Below are positions 1-12,300 of a stretch of 64,000 nucleotides of DNA, piece after piece. A program made the position numbers and the translations under genes. The first letter of the stretch is position 1. Every line of letters starts with the position of its first letter. Origin of the DNA: Undaria pinnatifida (taxonomy: Eukaryota > Sar > Phaeophyceae > Laminariales > Alariaceae); assembly GCA_012845835.1 (NCBI GenBank), contig JABAKD010000002.1, positions 14,653,129-14,717,128 on the forward strand, written 5' to 3'. The notes beneath the pieces are model-generated. The model saw only the letters and a program-made list of their open reading frames with translations, was not told where the DNA came from and did not search any database.

Positions 1-2057
1 CACCGTTGTCGTGTTTCAGTAGCAGTGCTGTTGGCAGTTTTGCCGTCAAGGACCTCCCCACACTTAACCTCGTGCTTCAAGTATTTAGTATTAAGAGACC
101 TTGACGGGTCGAAACTTACTGTAGAACGTCAAACGACGTGTTTGCTCGCCGTGGTAACCCTGCCTGCGGTATAAGTCGGCAGTGTTTGTCGACGGGGTGG
201 CAGTGTTCCCTTCGACCGGCGAGAGCGAGAGGGGGGGGGGGGGACGAGAGCGAGAACAGCTGACTAAAAGGGGTGGTATATTTAGAGTGGGATGATTTGC
301 TGCGCGCCGTAATTGCAGCATCGTCGCCTAATGTGATGTAGGTCGCACCCCGCTACAACGCTAACTCTGCGTACAAAATCTCCAACTGATTGTGATGATC
401 GATTGATTCTGAACTGATTTTCGTGAATCGTTACGCCTTCAACTGTATTTCTCCTCCGGAGATCCAATGCCCTGTGGTTTGCTGTGTGATTCAATGCACT
501 GTGCTGTCATGTGGCGTGATAGGCGGACGAAGTGCTCGGTGATGCTTGGGCTACGATGCCGCCGTGTTAACGAGACCATCGACACGCACGAGGACAGGTG
601 TGTTGACGGTCGACTTAATAAGAAAGCCATTAGCGCTAAGATCGCAGCCGTGTAAAACATTGTATCGACTGTTTCGTGCTCTGGTCTGTTTAGTCGCCAA
701 GACGTTGCGAGACCACTCGAGGAAGCATTCGTTTGAGGGGGTTTCTCTGTAGCTCGTTTTACGTCTCTTATTCAGCGGATGTTCTCGAGTCGAAACGAAG
801 CACTGATAGTGTGCGTTCCACACAACAACCAGAACATCCTTGCAGCGTCGACCCCTGCCCCCCACCCCACATGGTGAGGGTGAGGTACCGGCATTCACCC
901 CCATTGCACTTATACTATTTGATGGAATCAAACCGTTGATACAGAAGATATAATCCAACTTCTTCATTATTTTGCACAACTCATCCCATTTTGTTAGCGG
1001 TTCAAGGGAATGAAACCGTTTTTACATCATCTTAACCTCATGTTTTATTCACAATACATTTTATTTTGTTGCCGTTTACCTGGTACGTATTACTCCACGC
1101 CCGGCAATAGGGTAGACGTGTATCGAATGTCTGACCAACCGGCGAGATCGTATGCTTTCTTTCTTTTGGACGTTTTGACTTTTTATCCTTTGATTGTGAC
1201 TAGGTTGTATGAATATCAGCGGTGGACGCGATTAGCTGGATGGAGCACAGCGGGGAAACCCCGCGTAGGAAAATGTGAGCATATGAACGGGGTGTCATTC
1301 GATGCTTCTGTTTTTGTCCGCGTCGTCGATCCCGAGCTGAGCTGATCGAGCGTCTCATTCATCACCAAGACTGCTGAAAACACACGGTGGCGTATCAGCA
1401 TACCAGAACCCGCGTCTGTGGCATTATTATGCTAGAAGATATTTTGCTATTAATAGAAGGTGGCGTGAACCTCTTTGAGCCCTCCCTCACTGGCGTGCAC
1501 GAAGTGCGATGCATAATACGAATACTGCTGCAGAGGTGTAGAGGTGTAGGGTGCTGAGCAGTCGGCCAGAAGAGCATACGATCATAACGTCGCTCTTCCT
1601 TGCCGCCAGTATTGTCACGTCAACTCGTGACGCCTGCTTATTGTGGGAATATAACAGGGTAAGCTTACGCCGCCGGCTTGTTGTAGCGTAAGCACGGGGT
1701 AGATTGGTTTCGAAGCTTCCATGTGGGCAGCTACATTTACACCCCTTCTGCATTGTGAAATCCGCTCACAGCTCACACACACCCTGTCGCCAAAGTCTGA
1801 GGAGGTGCAAAAATAACCGCGCATCTTATCAACGGTTGCAGCCATGCCGTCAGATGTCGCGTCTAATAAACAGTTGCAGCAATGTCACGACTTGTCGCGT
1901 CTGATCAACAGTTGCAACAATGTCGCGACTTGTCTCATCTGATTTACAGTTGCAGCAATGTCGCGACTCGCCGTACCCGAGCGACAGGCGCACCTGCTTG
2001 TAATTGGTAACGCCTGTAGTTGCCGCGTTAAATGTTGCGATGCTTGAATGTGTGCAG
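1..2057. other. No gene recognised
   Basis: Only short frames open on both strands, a G run at 230-243 and one TACCTGGTA at 1077. GCAGCAATGTCGCGACT-type 40-bp units repeat at about 1875-1975 (three copies). Nothing else seen. Confidence 0.6.
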
Positions 2058-2131
2058 GGAGCACAGTGGATGGAACCGTTTTCAGTGACGACTTCGCGGA
2101 GGTAGCGCCCCCGGCACGCGAGGACTCAGAG
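2058..2131 (+). CDS. Possible exon of an unrecognised gene
   Basis: Between acceptor gaatgtgtgcag and donor GTAAAC this stretch reads an acidic peptide (STVDGTVFSDDFAEVAPP) without stops. It has exon-like ends but no family match. It could pair with the open stretch at 2655-2894. Confidence 0.25.
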
Positions 2132-5100
2132 GTAAACCTATTGCCAGGGAAGCTGCCGTCTATTTTCATGCTTTCGCTGTTTTTCCATCCCATCCATCTG
2201 TTATCTTTGAGTTTGTTGTCAGACTCCTACCCTTCTTCGTAACTCAGATCCGGCGTCACATAGTAGGCACTCCTCCCCCCTCCCCACGACGGTGCATGCC
2301 TGCATTTTTATCGCGAGAACAGCTCAACTTTTTCTTGCCTTGTCGACTCGCGTCGAATTTTTCATACACATGTTATGTACACCTGATACCTCGTAGCATG
2401 GTATGTATCTAGTGTTGTGCTGATGACAACAAGGCTGTCCGTTCGTATACTCGTTCGTATAGAGGATGCGCTCTTGCGGAGGCACACTCCAGGCACCCTT
2501 GGAGTATGTATCCTATAACACATCCTTGCCAAATAGACGATAGGTCTTGAGTTGTTCTGTTATGATATTCTGTCATATACCGGGAATATCACGTACTCCG
2601 TATATGTTTTCTCGTTGGATGTGATCCAGGTGGTGCTACCATGGTGCCCTTTCGGTGGGTGGGAGTACTCTCGAGAAGACGAGACAACGCCTCCAGCGAT
2701 TGCTCGCAACACTCCGAACCGAGACGAAGTCCGTCCGAGCAAGGGCCCTGAAGATTGGGAAAACTTCACCGTTGGCCGAAAGGGCGCGGTGTGGATGGAA
2801 GGACATGTCAGTGGATACGATAGTGTTCGGCGTAGACTTTGGCGTCGAGTATATCTTGACCGCGGGTCGTCCTCGGTTGGTTTGTCAGCCATGACGACGT
2901 AGAGCCATGATACAGTAGGGGGGACATTTGTTGCTTGCCTCAGTCATTGGACCATTGGCCACGCCCCCTTTTCGAGCAGCTGTACGCTTGTACTGTAAGT
3001 AAGAACCACTTGTGAGGCGAAGTTGGGCACCTTGTGCGTACTTTATTGCATATCGGATGACAGCTTCAGCTTGTTTTTTTTCTGGTGTGGCCACTTGCGG
3101 AGATAGCAATCGGGGTACTGTGTATCTGCCTCGTGGGTGCCTTGCCTTATTCGCACCACCTGGTACGTGATATCATCCCCCTCAACACAATATGATGTAA
3201 CGATACCACCTCCTCGGTGGCCGGCGAAACATGAAAACGAGAAAAAAAAACGGCAGCCTAGTGGTCTAGCTCACGTACTAAGAGGCGCGCTTATAGCGTC
3301 GTTGCCAATCGGCGCCAACCCCAGCAGGGGGAATATTTACAGTGGGGAGGGGACTTTTGGGCAACAATAATGTGACTGATGACGGTCCTCAACTGAGGGA
3401 ATACCCAAGATTTTTGCAATCGTAGTTGTGTGTTTACGATTTATTCGTGTTTTTCTACGCCTAGCCCGTGGGGTTTTGTTTTTCCCGGGTTGCAGGCGCG
3501 TTTTCCCTCCAAGTCGGGTGTTTGGTCAGGCATGGAGTATCGTTCATGTTTGAAACCTGATAGAAATAGGCATGCACAAAGTCCCTCTATAGCGTCGGTT
3601 GAGTAGTGCCGGTTGCCCGGTATAGTGCCTGGCAGCTATGAGATCGCTTGCCACAGATGGGAATCAACAAATGGTAGGAGTAGTGCCGGCTGCAGCTATA
3701 GTATCGTAATTTCCGGCTGTCGCATACCGGCACTATAGACTATGGAAGGACCACTACTGTACCCCCTCTTCCGTGACACGTGGCCTTCCCCTCTTCCGTG
3801 ACACGTGGCCTTCCCCCGGTTGGTCTCAGTGGAGGTTGCTGCAATTGCACGGAGCCGTAGTATTTTAGACGCACTTTTTGAAGCCGGAGTTTGTGCTGTT
3901 CAGCGATGCGTCATACGCAGGTACGGTACCGGTGTTGGCACACGCCGCAATAACACCAGTAACTTCATGTAACCTTGATAATCACATTATCACATTTTTG
4001 AGCTTTGAAAAAACCTGACACCCCAGTCAGGGGGGCGGGGAGATGTGTTGTGTTTCTGTTTTGCGATTACTTGACTAGTCCGTGGGAGACGTAGACCAGA
4101 TGTATGTATGGATGTGGCCATGCATCTCTTGGTGCCAAGTGTGAAGTTGGTTCGTGTCACCGGTTGATGTCGCTTGTGAAATTAGCTCGTGTTTGAGGTG
4201 TGACAGTCTGTCTATATAAACTAATAATGTATACAGAAAACGAAATACACACTGTCCCTTGACTCGGTATCAACTTGTGGTAGATCAATCGAGCGGCAAC
4301 GGTTGTGGTGAAGTCGTGAATTCTAATGGGATATTTCGTGTTATATAATCGACGAATACTCTTGTACCGTGTATAGTGTACCATGTTGTAGCTTCGTGGC
4401 TCGTTATGACGGTCGGCGTATGGTAGGGCGTGGTGCAGTAGCATGATGACTCGGGCTATGAATACGATGGCGGTGGCACGCGTCATCAGGGGAGGAGGTG
4501 AAAATGGCGAATATGACCACATCTTACACCGCTATCGTGCGAGAAAAGGGTCCAGTCAGTCGATTCCTAGCCTACGGATTTGGGATGTGTTTTTTGCTTC
4601 TCGCCCCGGATGACAGATGCCACGATGGAGGTACTATTAATAGCACTCGTGGGCCACTTTGCTTCTCGCCTTTGCAACTGATATACTAGTGATAACTTGA
4701 TAGCGAATATCTTACGGAGTACGAGCTAATATCGTATGGTAATATGGTATGGTAATATAGTATTGGGTATTTTGTGCCTAGGCCGTGGGATTGTCAGTCG
4801 GTTTGCACTCCCACTTGTTCCCAAAGTCGATATAAAGCTCCTTAAGGAGGAATCTCACAAAAAATGGTGTGCACTACTAGTTTAATACCACAGCATGCCT
4901 TTTGCCTTCAACTATTAATAGTTCGTCTTTAAGGGTCTTCAAGTAATCGCAGGCGCTTCATCGTGATGAGACACGACCACAGTACAGTACAGTACAGTCG
5001 TTAAGAAACAGGAAAGCTGGCTCAGGCTGGAATTGTTATCTGAGAAAGGTTGTGTTCAACATTGACCTCAGGGTAACGGCTCCCGAACTGAAGTTGTTGT

Positions 5101-5848
5101 TTTCCTGTAAATCTCAGCCTGCTTGTGTTATTACCCTGCTTCGTATTAGGTGTGCTGTACTACTGTAATTGTTTACCGTTTAGGAAATGCAGATTGAGCG
5201 ACCAAACACAGTGAAACACAATGGAATCGCGGCCTTAGCAGCCGTGTTTAGCAACCGTGTTGTGTGTTGTGTCATTGTGTTACTACCAAGCAGGATAAGG
5301 CATATCGTGCTGCGCCCCGTGTATCGTACAAATCCATGCATTGTACTTCGACACTTGTTGCTCAATCTCCTTACCCAGCGGCCCCTGTCCATCGGTGCCG
5401 CCGATGCTGAACTCATAATATATACCAGGTACCTGGTATGTGATGTTTTGCGCCTGAAGTCCCTGGAGAGTTCAGTCGTGTCCTAGAGGGTACACTCGCG
5501 TCCTATGCTTGCACGTGGCATAGCGAGCAAGCTGCTCGCAACTCGTTTCGAGACTCCATGGCACGAAACACTTTCAGCTTACTTGGCCTTCGTTGCTTGT
5601 GCAGCAATCTTTCAGTGTCGACCCGAAGGCGAAGGACGATTCCGATAACATGTAACGTTGAGTAGCACGTCTCGTGGCCCCATTGTAGCCAGCCATTTTC
5701 AGAGAGCCTCTACGCCGCCTGCACGCTGTGGTAGCGCGCACACCGAGGATTACGACCGTGAAAAGCTAAAACAAAAATAAAAAGCACAGGGTGTCTAATA
5801 GTATACCCTTTTTGTACAGGAAAACGGCTCATCGGTTGGCCTGCAACT
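2132..5848. other. No gene recognised
   Basis: Apart from the weak exon candidate at 2655-2894, I see short frames only. A CTTCCGTGACACGTGGCC duplication lies at 3770-3810, and AGTGCCGG-type motifs recur at 3604-3740. The palindrome TACCAGGTACCTGGTA is at 5423. Confidence 0.5.
2655..2894 (+). CDS. Possible exon with a helical, coiled-coil-like segment
   Basis: Open in this frame with STLEKTRQRLQRLLATLRTE, then a basic helix and DTIVFGVDFGVEYIL. The other plus frame (2552-2902) and the minus strand (2560-2892) are open as well, so the evidence for coding is weak. No family recognised. Confidence 0.2.
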   Translation: MGGSTLEKTRQRLQRLLATLRTETKSVRARALKIGKTSPLAERARCGWKDMSVDTIVFGVDFGVEYILTAGRPRLVCQP

Positions 5849-6325
5849 TTAAACTGGTCTTGTAGCATACACCATAAATACCATGCCAACCAAGGCAGTC
5901 TCGTTAAGCCCGCTACCCCGTGGGCTGCACGCGTCGTCGCCACCCCCACCACTACCGCCAATCATGCCCGAAAAACACCCATCGCCACCAACGCGGGAAG
6001 GTCCAGATCCACTACCTTCGCGATCGGGGCCAGTACCCACGCAACCTTCGGCATCCTTTCGACGGCATTTGGAGGTACTCCTAGCAGTAGTCCTAGCCCC
6101 AACGCAGTCAGATGGCATTGACGACGACCTTTCTGCGGGAAAAAACGAAGCCAGCGGTGACGCTGGCGATGACGGTAAATGTCGGAGATCATCTTCTCCG
6201 GCTACGCCAGCGTCGTGGATTGGGGAGAGCGGTGTGCCGTCCAAGGCTGAGGCCTGCAGTCGCCATAAAACGGAGATTAGGATGGTGATGAGCGTCGTGC
6301 CGTAATTATCATTGTAGGCAAACAC
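5849..6325 (-). CDS. Possible small secreted-type ORF, 158 aa
   Basis: Opens at 6325 with a short polar start and a hydrophobic stretch (TLITILISVLWRLQASA) that looks like a signal peptide with an A-x-A cleavage site. A low-complexity Ser/Gly/Pro-rich body follows. It overlaps the proposed terminal exon of the GT-FkbM gene (6309-6374) in another frame. The opposite strand is also open here (5883-6305), so the openness may reflect base composition. No family recognised. Confidence 0.25.
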   Translation of the reverse strand: MFAYNDNYGTTLITILISVLWRLQASALDGTPLSPIHDAGVAGEDDLRHLPSSPASPLASFFPAERSSSMPSDCVGARTTARSTSKCRRKDAEGCVGTGPDREGSGSGPSRVGGDGCFSGMIGGSGGGGDDACSPRGSGLNETALVGMVFMVYATRPV

Positions 6326-6374
6326 GATAATGATGCATCAGTCGGACTGCAGATGAGGTGCGTGAGCGTAAGAC
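6309..6374 (-). CDS. GT-FkbM gene exon 12 (proposed last exon)
   Basis: 21 codons and a TGA stop at 6311-6309, after acceptor acattcagctcag in the required phase 0. The short basic/aromatic tail (RLMHHYRV) resembles FkbM C-termini only weakly. Chosen on phase, acceptor quality and an early stop; another exon could be the true end. Confidence 0.45.
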   Translation of the reverse strand, partial: VLRSRTSSAVRLMHHYRVCLQ

Positions 6375-9300
6375 CTGAGCTGAATGTATTATTTGCGCGG
6401 ACGGACAGGGAACTACCAGAATAAGACCTGCTCCAATATATGGGAGTAGCAGTTGTTATTTTCACATCAACTAATCTCCAAATTAATGATAAGCATAAAA
6501 CAAGCTGCAATGGTTCTACAGTAAGAGTAGCAATACGTCGATAGCATGGATAGCATGGATAGCATCCGGGCAAATACAGAGGTTTGGGGGACCCTGCCGC
6601 TGCCTGCTTCAGTCGCACATGGTTGCCACGTGTTCCGCCGATAACACATATACCAGCGCCAAACGGGTACACGTTTCAACAGATCGAAGGTCAAACCTAC
6701 AACACATTTTTTGAGGTGACACTTCATTTTCAACGCCGTTGGATCTGTTCTTGTGCACGGAGACCCTTGTTTTGCATTATTGGTCATGGATGCGTGCTTA
6801 CAATAAGTGCGTGTATTACATCGACTACGTACGCTCTTTAGGCGCACACCCCAAGAAACGGGCGTTGTTCAGAGTGTGCAGTATTAAGGTATTTACTATA
6901 GTAAACTAGGCGAGACGTGCAATTAGGGCTGTGACTTGGCTGTATTGGCGAAGTAAAAGCCTTCTGACTGACTTAAGTACTTTTTAATACTAAACATGTT
7001 GCGTGCAACTAACGCATAGGTTAGATACAAGCGTGTCAAACCTCTCTAATCACAGCAAGGGACTGCAATACGCTGCTTTCGTTCTGTTTTGTTTCAAAAA
7101 GTGACGTCCTAAGTAGTATAGTCAGGCCAACTCACAGCCTTACATGCAATGTTTTATATTATTACCCGTGTGGCGACGTTAAATCCGCAATCTTGAAGCA
7201 GCCCGCACACCCTCACGAGCCGGTCACCTACGGGGTGCACTTCAGCCACGACCTGCCTTATCTTGGGCCAGTCTTGGTCCTCCACCCCAAGCAGCACGTC
7301 CTGTTCGACAAAATCACCGTTCAACATCAGAGAAGGCTCCCATCAACCTTCCCATCAACCCTGAAGGTAGCCGCAAAGGTAGCCCCCAAACGCGGTGGCT
7401 CTAATTGTTTCACTCATTTTCGGCCTATTTTATAAAAATATTTATAAAACGAATTGTTATCGCGGCTAGCTAGTCTCTAGTCACTATTAATAATCTGTAT
7501 GAATAATCTCTTCGTTGTGTGGTGGTACCGAGGCGCCAGGGTATGCGTGTCGAACGTCGAAAGGTCCTTTTACAACTGCGAAAATGATCCTATACTAATT
7601 CCAACTAATGGTTCCCAAAAACATGGGCGCAGTTCTAAAGGGGTTAACGGCACGCCAGAACGACGGCACCATCCAAGATTTTGGGTGGGCACCCCCGGGC
7701 AAGGCGACAAATTGAATGCAGCATTTAATTCAATAGCAAAAAAAGGGGCTGGGGCGAATCCGCACCCACTTCTCCAATATAATGCAGTAGGCTATTTCTT
7801 ACTTCACTGCCATCAGAAAAAACGAAAACAGGCCTACGTTGATCTGGGTGCAAAGCGAAACAATATCGCACCCGCCAGTCCAATGCCTATCATTCCAACC
7901 CCGGGATGTACTGTATCGAATGGGCTTCGAGCCCTCTTCGCATGTCCGAGAGATCTTGCGGCTAGCTTTGACTTCGATTCCTCCCATGCCAGCACTAGCG
8001 TTCAGCAATAGAGATCTACGTTCGCGAGACAGTACCAGACCAAAATACCATAAAATCTATCATTCGCCTGGTAGTGAAACCTTGCAGCGTCAAGTAGGCG
8101 CGGCCAAGGACTCCCCAAATTCCGAATCATCCAAAAACTCCCCCAAAACTACTTACCAGCTCCGTTCCTTCCACATCGATTTTGAGCAGGTCGATCGTAT
8201 CCACTCGGAGGTTGGCCATCGCCCATGACACCGTCCTAACGTCGCACAACACCTGGAGATCAAAACGGTGAGGAGCGGCGCGAATCATGCATACGGTACA
8301 CGTTTGGCTATGCAGTGTCGGCAGTCTGCCCCCAAGCCCCTGCAACGGGTTTGACATCTGCTGGGGCTTGACGTTTAACCGTGAAATACATCAGCAATTC
8401 CTGCGCTTGATAACAACCACGGCGACTGCGAAGTCAACGGCGGACAGTTCTTGCCGCCGAAAGCCACTCAGGATCATCTGGTACCTGAAAACCCAACTTC
8501 CCATTAGCAGCACCGCACACAAACCTGAAGTTCAGTTAAGGGGGTGTGCTGCCACAGAGGGTGATGTTTGGGGAGCTTGTTGGGGGTAAGGGCTGCTCAG
8601 GGGGCAAGAGAAGGACTGGATGGGTCATCTGAAGGAGGATATGTCGGTCTTTGGAATGAAATTCGAAGGGTGGCGAAAGGCTGCTCAGAAGGCTAACAGA
8701 TGGTTTCGACGAGTAGAGGAGGGAGCCGAGTTGTTCATGCGGAATTGGCATGAAACAGAGAGACGCAAAGCTGCAGAGCGACGCACAAAGGCTGCGGCAG
8801 CGCCATCTACCGTCGGCATCTCTAAGCGGCCGGAAGGAGGGGGGAGGGGGGGAGGGGGAGGGGGGGAGGGGGAGGGGGGAAGGGGGGAGGGGGGAAGGGG
8901 GGAAGGGGGGTGGGGGGGGGAGGGGGGAAGGGGGGAGGGGGGAAGGGGGGAAGGGGGGTGGGGGGGGGGAGGGGGGGCGTCATGCCGAAGAGACTGAAGT
9001 CTGGGTCTGGCCATCATCGTCTTGAAATTGGCGGGCCTCCAATGGCCGTCACAAGATAGCGCAAGACCGCCCTGACTTCTTCGCCATGTTGCGTTCTCTC
9101 CCCAGTGTCATTGGTGATGCACTTGATACCCTCTATGAGCACAATGCCGTCTTTAGTCAGTTCCGAGGGTCTGCTAGTATGACATTTTTTTCTCTTTTCC
9201 TTCCCTGCTTTCTCTTCTTGTCTCGTCCTTTCTTGCTTTTCTTGTCTTGTCTTTTCTTTCCTTTCCTTTTCGTATTTTAGCTTTCCTGTCTTTTCTTTCC

Positions 9301-12300
9301 TTTCCTTCATCTTCTGTTCTTTTCTTTGTTTCTTTTTTCCAATTGACTTGCGTCTGTCGTGCGTATGCGTAGTGATAGGTACTATGTGCAATATATACGT
9401 GTTAGTCTTTCTTGGGTGGCAAGCGGTATAGTCTGTTTTTCCAGGCGCGAGTAGTGAGACGTATGCACCAGTATGGATCTGGCACATCTTAGGCTGACTC
9501 CCGATTTCACTTTCATATGTTTCTGGTGGAGGCATGAATTACGTCAGCTGTGATATATGCGTGTACCATCTTTGGTTTGTTTGTGTTTTTCCCTGGGGTG
9601 TTCCTCAGCTCCAGAGTGACTGGAGCCTGTCCTGTGACCACGGCCTTGGTTATGCGAGTTAATGTGAGAACAACAACAATAACAACAACTGTGCACAAAC
9701 CTGACGTGCAGCTCTTACGGGGGTGTTATCAAAATCCCGCTGGCCAGCTATATAGCTGCCTGCCTAAGCAAAAGCATTGCAATATATCGGAGAGCAGACG
9801 CCTTCCTATGGACCCTTTTCCAACTGCAAATAGCATCCCACACTATTTCCAGGTAGATTGTCCCCAACATCGTCGCTGCACATGTAAAGGGATTGTTGCG
9901 AGGATGCAGCTACTCAAGTCTAACACGGATTAAATGGCGGGAAGACAAGAAACACTCCATCAGTAGCTTGCGAAGAGACAGTCAGCATCACCTGTTCCGC
10001 GCCCTCGAAGAAACCACCCTTTGGGTGCTCTGCCTCGCTCCCGTCGAAAGTTGACCCCTCTTGAGTAGTGCGTCCCATTCCGCCCTGCAGTCGTTCCTGC
10101 CCGGAATAGGAAGTTTGCGCGTGCACATCAGTCATTCTGCAGCAGTGATATTCGCCCTGCTACTGCATGCAGTACATTGACATCAAAACTATCACCATGT
10201 ACAGTAGCATCAAGAAGACCACGTCGTGCAGTACAGTAGCGTCAACACCACAAAGACGGAAGCCTGGATTGACACGATAACCAGTTACTCTAACTCGTCC
10301 ACTGCAGGTCTCCCTTCATCGTGGCGCGACGCATGTGGGCATCTCGATCAAGACAGAAACGAACCCGCCATCTCGCTTAGGAAACACCAAACCTTTTCAA
10401 CGGATACAGCGTACCAAATGAAGGATAGGTTTTCAAGAATAAAGAAAGCGTTTGACAACAGAGCAGTGAACCCTACCACATCCAGATCTACCGACGCAGC
10501 ACCTTGCCATGCTCTTGTCGTGAAAACCGATACAATGCACTTGGGACATTGCACAATTTCTAGAGATTGCACAATTTTTAGAGCTAAGGAAAAATCACCG
10601 AAGGATAGAGGCTCCGAGTGCGAGACACTAACCACGAAAGCATGCCAAACCACTCAAACGGGTTTGACCCCTTCCACAAACTTGTGCCCGTGGTACCGCC
10701 TTGTCGCCCGTTCGCCTTCCAAAGATCGAACACCGGAAACAATACGCCAGTGCTAACGCCGAGGTGCTCAGGCTCACGCCTTTCGAACTGCACCCGTTTC
10801 TGGCGACTAGTTGGGATCGTGTAGACGTTTTTGGACAGCAGACAATGAGTTGAGTCCACCGGCTGGGACTGTGCAGGTTGTTTTTTGCAGCAGAAAATGG
10901 GTCAAGTCCACAGCAGCGGCTTCGAAGATGATACTCGTACCTTCTCGCGGGGCTTGAAGGTGCTGTTGCCCGGCATGCGGGGGTAGAATGTTGCGTGAGC
11001 GCCGTTTTCGTTCTTTGCGCCTAGAGCATACCCCAGGACCACGGAACCGGGACAGTGCCTTTGAGAGACACGCAAGAGCAAAGTGCCGCGGAAATGTGCT
11101 GTGTCAACAGTAGAGTTACCGTCCGAGTAAGCTTCGCGAGCGACCGGTGGGGAGGGTGCATGGCTCTACAGTTTCATTCCGTGTGAGGGAGAATGTCTTT
11201 TCGATAGAGGTGCTCCCGATACTGGCCTATAGTGGCCTATAGTGGCCTACAGTGGCCTACAGTGGCCTATAGTGGCCTATAGTGGCCTATAGTGGCCATC
11301 TTGCCGCGCGCCACAATAGGGGTAGCAGTTTTAGCCGAAAACAATTATGGCTGACGAGGCTCGAAACCTATAGTAAGACACTATCCAATATCGTCGGAAT
11401 ACACCCCATCCCATCCCATTTCATTTTTACAGTGTACAATGTGATTAGTCGCATAGGGTTTGTTCATCGGGCAAAGCGTACATCTTTTGCAGACCGTAGG
11501 CTATGGCTATGGGTGAGGTATTGAATAGTTAGCCAGGCGAGGAGCCTCATAAAATGTACGTGCTGTTGTACCGTAGCGTTTGTATTATTAGTAGCATTAA
11601 TATGTTGCGAGAAAACAACACGCCTGGTGAGGCGCAACGAATCCCACGCACTCTCAACATTGCTTTATCGCACACGACACGCCAAATCCAAACTGGCATC
11701 GATACACACGGCACGCCAACCCCGACCTGGGGACTGGAACCGGAGCACGGTCCGGTCCGCCTTTGAAACGGGCACACGACAACTGCAACCCGAACGGGTC
11801 ACCTCTCGGCATGCGTTCAACTAATCGGCTACGTCTGCCTGCATGCACTCACTCGGCGATATTTCGCTTGAGCGCGGCATTGTTGAGCGGTAGGGGTTCG
11901 AAGGCGTAGACGTTGAGAGAGTCGGGTGTGTCCGTCTCCAGCTCAAAGAAAATACTCGCCAGACCAACGTTGGCGCCTGCAGCAACACGCCCAGGAGACG
12001 TGTGGGTGGGTGGGTCGTTGGGTGGATGGGGGCAGCGACATACCGGCCACACCGTGTACTTTTGTGGTTTGGTTCTTATAGTGTGGCGTTTGTGGACTGA
12101 CCTGGCGGTGCATGCCACAGGGCATACTACTACTGTAGTAAAATATAAAACTGGCATTGCATGCCCAGTCTCCCCCCCCCCTCTGCCCCCTGCGCACGTT
12201 ACTACCGCAGCAATTTTCGCCTAAAGACGCGCCGGCTCCATTGTATGCCCATGAGTGGGAGGGGATACCTCGATCGCCACTAAATACACCGTCGCGAAGA

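Noticed and set aside
6580-6710. Alternative last exon for the FkbM gene on the minus strand (frame reading [12 protein letters not shown])
   Set aside because: Ends in a stop and looks plausible as protein, but no acceptor gives the phase 0 required after exon 11.
10226-10756. 176-codon plus ORF
   Set aside because: Lies across introns of the GT-FkbM gene on the other strand; no domain and no splice or start context.
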